From NCBI GenBank assembly GCA_027022065.1, contig JALVZS010000026.1, positions 1-14,075 on the forward strand: a stretch of DNA of 14,075 nt, read 5' to 3'. Shown here piece after piece: positions 6,602-12,172 of this stretch. A program made the position numbers and the translations under genes. This DNA comes from a bacterium. GTDB taxonomy: Bacteria > Thermosulfidibacterota > Thermosulfidibacteria > Thermosulfidibacterales > Thermosulfidibacteraceae. The notes below the pieces were generated by a model that had not been told where the DNA came from, searched no databases, and saw only the letters and a program-made list of their open reading frames with translations. The number at the start of each line of letters is the position of its first letter. Position 1 is the stretch's first letter.

Positions 6602-6615
6602 TTGACTTATGTCAA
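6602..6615 (-). promoter_or_regulatory. CRP/FNR-type operator (likely HcpR box) upstream of hcp
   Basis: A perfect inverted repeat TTGAC-TTAT-GTCAA has the half-site spacing of FNR/HcpR sites. It overlaps the stop codon of the adjacent CRP/FNR-family gene and lies 64 bases upstream of the hcp start. The position relative to the predicted -10 fits a class II activator. That the neighbouring regulator binds it is inference from its recognition helix and from the known HcpR-hcp pairing in other anaerobes. Confidence 0.75.
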
Positions 6616-7289
6616 TCCATACCAAATTCCGCTATTTCTTTTAATTTATCAAAGGAGAGCACCCTAACCATGCTCCCTCTAACATCAATGGCTCCTGCCC
6701 TTGAAAGCTTCTTAAAGGCCCTTGAGAGGGTTTCTGGCGCGGTGCCCAAAAGCAGTGCCAGCTGGCTTTTGCTAACGGGAAGCAGGAAGATCTCTCTGCC
6801 CTGGGAAGCCTCAAGGAGATACTGTGCGAGTCTTGATGGAACCTCTTTTAAAGACAGCATCTCCACCAAATTAGCCAGATACTTGAGCCTCTTTGCCATG
6901 CTGTATATCAGGGATACCGCTACATCCGGCTCCTTTCTTATAAGATCCACCAGCGCCCTTCTTTCTATGAACACCAGCAGACTTTCTTCCTCCGCCTCTG
7001 CGTAAACGGGATAGCTGCTTCCCTCAATAACGGATACTTCGGCAAATACCTCTCCCTTCTCCACAAAAGTTACTGTTTGCTCCTTTCCAGATGAGGAGAG
7101 CTTGTAGAGTCTTACCCTGCCCTCAACAACCGCCCATATGCCTTTGGCACTCTCATCCTGGGAGAATAAGAGCTTGCCTTTGGGCGCCTTAACAAGCCTT
7201 GATATTTCAGACAGCTTCTTTAAAGCTTCTGATGGTACATGGGAGAATATCTCAATGCTTCTAAGGATAGCCGTCGTTGTGGTTGCTAT
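6612..7289 (-). CDS. hcpR: CRP/FNR-family regulator, HcpR type, probable ATA start
   Basis: This is a transcription factor that probably activates hcp under nitrosative stress. From the ATA at 7289 it has 225 residues, the normal family length. The cyclic-nucleotide-like sensor domain spans roughly residues 14-130 (IFSHVPSEALKKLSEI, then GIWAVVEGRVRLYKLSSSGKE), followed by the dimerisation helix and a C-terminal HTH (SKSQLALLLGTAPETLSRAF). The recognition-helix residues E..SR match the FNR type, which reads TTGA half-sites. The protein has no cysteine, so it is not an Fe-S FNR; haem or another cofactor is possible, as known for HcpR. No ATG, GTG or TTG occurs in frame between the upstream stop (7353-7355) and GTG 7064, which would delete half the sensor domain. 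A strong Shine-Dalgarno (AGGAGGT, complement of 7294-7300) is followed by ATA. The start is inferred. Confidence 0.85.
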   Translation of the reverse strand: MATTTTAILRSIEIFSHVPSEALKKLSEISRLVKAPKGKLLFSQDESAKGIWAVVEGRVRLYKLSSSGKEQTVTFVEKGEVFAEVSVIEGSSYPVYAEAEEESLLVFIERRALVDLIRKEPDVAVSLIYSMAKRLKYLANLVEMLSLKEVPSRLAQYLLEASQGREIFLLPVSKSQLALLLGTAPETLSRAFKKLSRAGAIDVRGSMVRVLSFDKLKEIAEFGMD

Positions 7290-7318
7290 CTCTACCTCCT
7301 TTTTCGTTTTTGCAATAA

Positions 7319-7348
7319 ATTTTATCTTGGGTTTCTGCCGGTCGTCAA
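7319..7348 (-). promoter_or_regulatory. Promoter for the hcpR-type gene
   Basis: On the minus strand TTGACG (complement of 7343-7348) and TAAAAT (complement of 7319-7324) are separated by 18 bases, each one mismatch from consensus. Transcription would start near 7312, about 12 bases before the Shine-Dalgarno. This supports translation beginning around 7289 rather than at 7064. Confidence 0.55.
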
Positions 7349-7364
7349 TTTTTCAGTCTAAAAT

Positions 7365-7393
7365 TTGACAGGCTGTTAATAATAGACTATCCT
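7365..7393 (+). promoter_or_regulatory. Promoter and palindromic operator candidate for the toxin-antitoxin pair
   Basis: TTGACA (7365-7370) and TATCCT (7388-7393) are 17 bases apart, pointing at the gene at 7439. A 15-base near-palindrome TTGACAG-G-CTGTTAA (7365-7379, 6 of 7 pairs) overlaps the -35, the usual place for an autorepression operator of a toxin-antitoxin operon. The divergent -35 of the hcpR-type gene is 16 bases away, so one bound protein could affect both. Confidence 0.4.
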
Positions 7394-7438
7394 GTATAAA
7401 GACTAAAGGTTTTGAAGTTTAATTAGAAGGGGGGAAGT

Positions 7439-7801
7439 ATGCGGGAAATTTCTTCGCCAGCGACTTTTAAAGACAGTTACATAGCCGAAGTTAAAGAGGA
7501 GCTTGCTAGGGAAGGGGTTCAGGTGCTTAAAGTGAAGAAAAATACAACAGCTAAAAGTGTGAGGAAGCTCAAAGCTCCAAGGCATATAAAAGCTGTTTTA
7601 CGAGAGGCTATCTTAGAGCTTTTGAAAGAGGGGAGAGTACCTACTTACAAAGAGATTAAGCAAAAAGCTCTTGAAATATACCAGGCGAAAAAGCAGCATC
7701 AAGAGTCTATTGTAGAAAGATACTACGGCCTGTGGAAAATAGAGGACAAAAATTTGGTAAGCGAGATTGCCTTGAATGAAGAAATTTACTATGAAAGATA
7801 A
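7439..7801 (+). CDS. Putative antitoxin partner of the PIN-domain toxin
   Basis: The 120-residue product is highly charged and mostly helical, with no membrane segment and no fold I can name. Residues ~38-85 (KSVRKLKAPRHIKAVLREA, then LLKEGRVPTYKEIKQKAL) read as a basic helical bundle, and the acidic C-terminus (EIALNEEIYYER) could wrap the toxin. It has no evident AbrB or ribbon-helix-helix N-terminus, which standard VapB antitoxins have. It starts after a purine-rich AAGGGGGG (7427-7434) and overlaps the downstream PIN gene, the classic antitoxin-first order. The cassette is visibly richer in A/T codons (AAA, TTA, TTT) than its neighbours, which fits horizontal acquisition. The antitoxin role is inferred from context alone. 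Confidence 0.55.
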   Translation: MREISSPATFKDSYIAEVKEELAREGVQVLKVKKNTTAKSVRKLKAPRHIKAVLREAILELLKEGRVPTYKEIKQKALEIYQAKKQHQESIVERYYGLWKIEDKNLVSEIALNEEIYYER

Positions 7802-8291
7802 AATCAAATGTTTATATGGAAGGAAGATTCTGGTGGACAGCAACGCTTTTATATATTTTCTTACTGGTCAGAGCCTTCTGGTTAAAGAGTTTTTTCAAGC
7901 TTCAGTAGAAGGAAGACTAAAACTGCTTACTACTGTGAGAATCCTTGATGAGGTCATCTTTAAAACATGTATTTTACTAGCCAAGATGCGTTATGGGTTT
8001 TATAAAAAGACATTAAATAAGCTTAAGAAGAATCCTCATTTGATATCAGAGTTATCCGAAGATTGCCGGAAGATAATTGACATGTGTCAAGCCTTTAATT
8101 TTGTGGTATTTGACCTTAGCTTCAGAGATTTGGAAAAGCTACCTAATATAATGCAAAATTATGGATTGGTAGGTAATGATGCTTTGACAGTGGGTATTAT
8201 GCAGAAGATGAATTTAAAATATCTACTTTCCGCAGATAAGGATTTTGATGCCGTTCCATGGATCAAAAGGATAGATCCGCTTGACTTTTGA
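7776..8291 (+). CDS. PIN-domain ribonuclease, VapC-like toxin
   Basis: The 171-residue product carries the PIN-domain acidic residues in order: D21 (ILVDSNAFIYFL), E59 (ILDEVIF), D135 (LVGNDAL), then D154 and D158 (LSADKDFD). PIN toxins cleave tRNA or rRNA with Mg2+/Mn2+ and are held inactive by a co-encoded antitoxin. It is somewhat longer than typical VapC (~130), with an insert of basic helices around residues 63-105 (FYKKTLNKLKKNPH). The start at ATG 7776 overlaps the upstream gene by 26 bases. ATG 7791 (11-base overlap) is equally possible, as neither has a strong Shine-Dalgarno. There is no terminator before the nicotinamidase gene 38 bases later, so read-through is likely. Confidence 0.85.
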   Translation: MKKFTMKDKIKCLYGRKILVDSNAFIYFLTGQSLLVKEFFQASVEGRLKLLTTVRILDEVIFKTCILLAKMRYGFYKKTLNKLKKNPHLISELSEDCRKIIDMCQAFNFVVFDLSFRDLEKLPNIMQNYGLVGNDALTVGIMQKMNLKYLLSADKDFDAVPWIKRIDPLDF

Positions 8292-8309
8292 GGCTGGGAA
8301 GGTTCTAAC
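8281..8309 (+). promoter_or_regulatory. Weak candidate promoter before the nicotinamidase operon
   Basis: TTGACT (8281-8286, end of the toxin gene) and TCTAAC (8304-8309) are 17 bases apart. The -10 is poor. It would give the operon its own start independent of the toxin-antitoxin promoter. Confidence 0.3.
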
Positions 8310-8329
8310 GCAACTGGGGGTAATTTGAG

Positions 8330-8902
8330 ATGGCAAGGGTTGAGATTGTCTTGGGGCGGATGGATGCGCTGATTGTGGTTGATATGCAGAAGGACTTTAT
8401 TGAGGGTTCTCTTCCTGTGCCCGGGGCGAGGGATATTATTCCAAATATCAACAGGTATATTAAGGTGTTTGCCGAAAAGGGCTGTACTGTGGTCTTTACC
8501 AGGGACTGGCATCCTGAAAACCACGCTTCATTTAAGGAAAACGGGGGATTGTGGCCCAGGCACTGTGTTGCAGGAACTGAGGGAGCGATGATCCACAAGG
8601 ATATAACTTTGCCCAAAGAAGGTTTCTTTGTGATAAACAAGGGAACGAGTCCCGACTTTGACGCCTACTCTGGATTTCAGGATACTAAACTTGATGCTCT
8701 GCTCAGGGAAAGGGGGATTAAAAGAATCTTTCTCTGTGGCGTTGCCACTGAGTACTGTGTGAAGGCCACTGCCGAGGGAGGGTTGAACCTTGGCTATCAG
8801 GTGTTTCTGTTACTTGATGCGATAAAGGGCGTGGGCGAGGAGGCTTCCAGAAAAGCCCTTGAGGATCTCTACCTGAGGGGTGCGGTGGGTATAGAGCTGT
8901 GA
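8330..8902 (+). CDS. pncA: Nicotinamidase (isochorismatase-like family)
   Basis: This enzyme hydrolyses nicotinamide to nicotinate and ammonia for NAD salvage in the cytoplasm. All catalytic residues are visible: the triad D18 (VVDMQKDF), K104 (INKGTSPDFDAYSGF) and C143 (GVATEYCVKATA), and metal ligands D59, H61 and H65 in RDWHPENH plus H78 in RHCVAGTEGA. Residues 1-10 (MARVEIVLGR) precede the usual family start. ATG 8360 would give MDALIVVDMQKDF but has GGGG only 3 bases away, while ATG 8330 has GGGGG 9 bases upstream, so the start is unsettled. The stop overlaps the next gene's GTG by 4 bases. It begins a run of overlapping genes. Confidence 0.92.
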   Translation: MARVEIVLGRMDALIVVDMQKDFIEGSLPVPGARDIIPNINRYIKVFAEKGCTVVFTRDWHPENHASFKENGGLWPRHCVAGTEGAMIHKDITLPKEGFFVINKGTSPDFDAYSGFQDTKLDALLRERGIKRIFLCGVATEYCVKATAEGGLNLGYQVFLLLDAIKGVGEEASRKALEDLYLRGAVGIEL

Positions 8903-10599
8903 GTTCCGTTGACAAACTGGCCCAGAGGTTAAAAAAGCTTCACCTTAGAGGATACAAGGCACTTAAGGATATAGAGGGAAGCTATCGGCTACCAGATGGC
9001 ACAATCCTTGACATAATTCATGTTCAAGGGGATCCCTTTGCCTCTCCCAGCAAGCTTAGGCTCATAATTTCCATGGATGTGGCGGGGTTTCCCAAAGAGC
9101 TTTTCAGTAATCCTCCAAGGAAGATAGGGCTTCAGGACTACATTCTCAGGGTGTTTGCGAAAAGGCTTTCTGCCTTTTCAAGGCCAAGGGGGACGGGGAA
9201 GAGCGGGCTTTACTTTGTTGATGCAGGTGCTCAAAAGGTGCTTCTTCGCTCTGACTGCATAGTTAGTGAGGATAAGGTGGAGATAAGGTTTACGGCGGGA
9301 CTTCCCGCAAGGGGAAGGAGTATTCTGGCCGATGTGGCTGTGGATATGCTGTGCCGTGAGGTTCCCAAGGCAGCTTCTCAGATAAAGTGGAGCCTTTTCA
9401 ACCAAAAGGAGGCTGTTGAGTTTGTAAACCTCGTGGAGGATGCAGAATACATTCGCTCAAGGCTCAAGGAGAAGGGTGTAGTAGCCTTTATCAGGGATGG
9501 AAGCGTTCTTCCGAGAAGAAGTGGGGTGGATGACAGGCCGTTAGAGGGGGCGGTGGTGTTTAAAAGCCCAGATTCGCTAAAGGTGAGTTTTGATACCCTT
9601 CATCACGGCGTCGTTGAGGGGATGGGAATACCGGAAGGGGTTACCTTGATTGTGGGTGGGGGTTTTCATGGGAAAAGCACCCTTCTTTCCGCCATTGAGA
9701 TGGGGGTGTACAACCACATACCGGGGGATGGAAGGGAATGGGTGGTTTCAAATCCAAAAAGCGTGAAGGTGAGAAGTGAGGACGGAAGGTATGTTGAGGG
9801 GGTGGATATTTCAAGCTTTATAAATCACCTGCCCAACAATGCAGATACGAGCTTTTTCTGCACCGAAAATGCCTCTGGCTCAACCTCTGTGGCGGCTGCC
9901 ATATCTGAGGCCTTGGAAATGGGGGCTGAGGTGTTGCTCATGGACGAGGATACCACTGCCACCAACTTCCTCATAAGGGACTCAAGGATGCAGAGGCTGA
10001 TCGCTAAAGAGAAGGAACCTATAACGCCCTTCATAGATAGGGTAAGGGAGCTTTACGAGAGGTTCGGGGTTTCAACCATCATGGTTGCAGGTGGAGCTGG
10101 AGACTATCTGGATGTTGCAGATACGGTAATAGCCATGGAGGACTATGTGCCCAGTGATGTAACGAATGTGGCAAAAAAAATAGTAGAGGAGATGCCTTCG
10201 GACAGGGTAAAGGAGGTAGAAGAGCCCTTTAGTATGCCTCCAAAAAGGAGGGTGCTTAAGGAAACCTTTCATGTGAGGAAAAGCCACAAGGTAAAATCCA
10301 AGGGCCTAAAGGAGATAATTTTTGGGAACGAGGTTATAGATGTCTCCTTCGTTGAGCAGTTGGTGGATGACAGCCAGCTTCGCTATATAGCGGAGCTTTT
10401 GAGGAGACTATCTCAGAAAAAGGACGGTTTTCTGTTGAGGGATGAGCTTGAGAGGCTGGATAGCCTTGTTGAAAGCAGGGGCTTTGATGCCGTATCTGGC
10501 CATATTACTTTTGGGCTTGCCTATGCCAGGACTTTTGAGGTAGCATCCTCAATAAACAGAATGAGAACACTTAAGGTGAGGCAGGAGGAAAGAGGTTGA
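8899..10599 (+). CDS. Predicted ATPase of the ABC class, role unknown
   Basis: The 566-residue soluble protein matches the 'predicted ATPase of the ABC class' family in length and organisation. A long N-terminal domain (LRLIISMDVAGFPKELF near residues 55-71) precedes the nucleotide-binding core. Walker A is GGGFHGKST at residues 253-261, a signature-like ENASGSTSVAAAI lies before Walker B, and Walker B is VLLMDEDTTATNFL with D349-E350. The usual LSGGQ is replaced by SGSTS. No transmembrane domain is present, so it is not a transporter by itself. The cellular role of the family is unknown to me. It starts with GTG in a GTGA overlap with pncA and ends in a TTGA overlap with the aminotransferase, implying coupled translation. 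Confidence 0.88.
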   Translation: MSSVDKLAQRLKKLHLRGYKALKDIEGSYRLPDGTILDIIHVQGDPFASPSKLRLIISMDVAGFPKELFSNPPRKIGLQDYILRVFAKRLSAFSRPRGTGKSGLYFVDAGAQKVLLRSDCIVSEDKVEIRFTAGLPARGRSILADVAVDMLCREVPKAASQIKWSLFNQKEAVEFVNLVEDAEYIRSRLKEKGVVAFIRDGSVLPRRSGVDDRPLEGAVVFKSPDSLKVSFDTLHHGVVEGMGIPEGVTLIVGGGFHGKSTLLSAIEMGVYNHIPGDGREWVVSNPKSVKVRSEDGRYVEGVDISSFINHLPNNADTSFFCTENASGSTSVAAAISEALEMGAEVLLMDEDTTATNFLIRDSRMQRLIAKEKEPITPFIDRVRELYERFGVSTIMVAGGAGDYLDVADTVIAMEDYVPSDVTNVAKKIVEEMPSDRVKEVEEPFSMPPKRRVLKETFHVRKSHKVKSKGLKEIIFGNEVIDVSFVEQLVDDSQLRYIAELLRRLSQKKDGFLLRDELERLDSLVESRGFDAVSGHITFGLAYARTFEVASSINRMRTLKVRQEERG

Positions 10600-11723
10600 A
10601 TCTCACCTCCTTCATAGTGATGGATGTCTTAGAAAGGGCCCTTGAGATGGAGAGATCCGGTGTGGATGTGGTTCACATGGAGGTTGGTGAGCCTGACTTT
10701 ACCGTTGCTCCGAAGGTTAAGGAAAGAGCTGCAGAAGCGCTTATGGAGGGACTCAACAAGTACTCCCCAAGCTACGGAATCCCTGAGCTGAGGGAGGCTA
10801 TAGCCTGCTTTTATAGGAAAAGATACGGGGTTGATCTCAATCCAGAGCGGATATTCATCACGCCTGGTAGCTCCCCGGCCCTTATGGCGGCTATAAGGAT
10901 GCTGGCAGAGGATTACGGGGAGAGGATCGCCTTCACGGATCCCGGGTATCCCTGCTACAAGAACATGGTGAGGTTTTTTGGCCTTAAGGAGGTGTCTGTT
11001 AAGGTATTTGAAGATACGGGTTTCGAGCCCAGGCCTGATCAGATAAGGGATGCGGATGTGCTCATAATAAACTCCCCTGCAAATCCCACAGGCTCCGTGC
11101 TTTCTCTAGCTGAGCTTGAAGAGATAGTGGAGGTGGCCAGGGATCGCAACCTAGGCATTATTTCCGATGAAATATATCAGGGTATAGAGTACGAAGAGAA
11201 AGCACACTCAATCCTGGAGGTTTACGATAGGGCCGTTGTTATAAACGGCTTTTCCAAGTTCTTTGCGGCCACGGGCTGGAGGCTGGGCTGGATCATAGTT
11301 CCAGAGGATAAAATCAGGCTCTTTCAGTGCATAGCCCAGAACCTCTTTATATGTGCCCCTACCCCATTGCAGTACGCGGCTGTGGAGTGCTTTACGGAAG
11401 AATCCCTTAAAGTTTACCGAAGCTATGTGGAGGAGTACAGAAGAAGGAGGGATTACCTCATCCCAGCCCTTAAGGATTTGGGCTTTGGCGTAAACTACAC
11501 TCCTCAAGGGGCTTTTTATGTATTTGCCAGAGTGGATGCCTTTACAAACGACAGCTTCTCCTTTGCCATGGAGGCCCTGGAGAAAGCCAAGGTGGCCATA
11601 ACCCCTGGAAAGGACTTTGGCGAAAACTTGACCCACCTTTATGTTAGGTTTTCCTACGCTACCTCCCTTGAGGACATCAGGAAGGCGGTGAAAAGGCTTA
11701 GAGAGTGGTTAAGTACTACCTGA
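10596..11723 (+). CDS. Class I aminotransferase (PLP-dependent)
   Basis: The 375-residue cytoplasmic enzyme is of the aspartate/alanine aminotransferase fold (type I). The PLP Schiff-base lysine is K221 in NGFSKFFAATGWRLGW. Other hallmarks are NSPANPTG (Asn near the PLP ring), SDEIYQ (Asp to the pyridine N, Tyr to O3') and the substrate-carboxylate Arg in LYVRFSYA. EVGEPDF near residues 29-35 and NKYSPSYGIPELREAI are standard for the family. The amino donor cannot be chosen from sequence; an aromatic or broad-specificity enzyme would fit the iorAB genes but is only a guess. The TTG start has GGAGG (10584-10588) 7 bases upstream and overlaps the ATPase stop by 4 bases. Confidence 0.93.
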   Translation: MNLTSFIVMDVLERALEMERSGVDVVHMEVGEPDFTVAPKVKERAAEALMEGLNKYSPSYGIPELREAIACFYRKRYGVDLNPERIFITPGSSPALMAAIRMLAEDYGERIAFTDPGYPCYKNMVRFFGLKEVSVKVFEDTGFEPRPDQIRDADVLIINSPANPTGSVLSLAELEEIVEVARDRNLGIISDEIYQGIEYEEKAHSILEVYDRAVVINGFSKFFAATGWRLGWIIVPEDKIRLFQCIAQNLFICAPTPLQYAAVECFTEESLKVYRSYVEEYRRRRDYLIPALKDLGFGVNYTPQGAFYVFARVDAFTNDSFSFAMEALEKAKVAITPGKDFGENLTHLYVRFSYATSLEDIRKAVKRLREWLSTT

Positions 11724-12172
11724 GCATAGGATTTTTAGGCCTTATCTCCAGCATGCTTTTCTTCATGGCTTCCTACGCCGAAAAGAAGTTCTACGAGACG
11801 GTGAGCAGGATCTATGAAGTATGGGATCAGGAGAGAAGGAGGCTGGCTATAGGGACTGAGGAGTACAGAAGGCGCATGGAAGCCATGGAGAGGCTGATGC
11901 CCAAAACGGCAGAGCTTAGAAGGCTTTTAAATGTGGCAAGTGTAACTATAGTGGTGGGTCTTTTGTGCTACTGCTACAGCATTCTAGCTCTGTTCAAGGG
12001 GTGGCAGCCTCAGGAGAGGCTGTTAAAGCTCTTTGTGGTGTCCGCCTTCTTTTTTATTTTTAGCGGGTTTTCTTCCTACTACACGGGGAAAAAGATAAAT
12101 ACCTCAATACAAAAAATATCAAAATTTTTAAGGGAGATAAGCGTTGAAGCAGAAAGAGATAAGGGTAGATAA
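11705..12172 (+). CDS. Small membrane protein with a charged, possibly coiled-coil segment, unknown function
   Basis: I do not recognise a family. The 155-residue product has a hydrophobic N-terminal segment (residues ~5-24), a highly charged helical stretch (~27-72, EVWDQERRRLAIGTEEYRRR onward) that could form a coiled coil, two more membrane helices (~77-98 and ~108-127) and a charged C-terminal helix (~130-155). The start is GTG 11705, overlapping the aminotransferase by 19 bases, with only a weak ribosome-binding site. The end overlaps the kinase gene by 29 bases. Because that kinase has no membrane segment of its own, this protein could be its membrane partner. That is speculation from gene order. 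Confidence 0.7.
   Translation: MVKYYLSIGFLGLISSMLFFMASYAEKKFYETVSRIYEVWDQERRRLAIGTEEYRRRMEAMERLMPKTAELRRLLNVASVTIVVGLLCYCYSILALFKGWQPQERLLKLFVVSAFFFIFSGFSSYYTGKKINTSIQKISKFLREISVEAERDKGR

Noticed and set aside
6361-7005. 214-codon plus-strand open frame across the hcp/regulator junction
   Set aside because: It is a shadow of two real minus-strand genes and covers the hcp promoter and operator; the product is low-complexity Ser/Leu-rich.
6612-7064. Regulator as a 150-residue protein starting at GTG 7064
   Set aside because: This would remove most of the first half of the sensor domain, which is clearly encoded upstream, and there is no ribosome-binding site at 7064.
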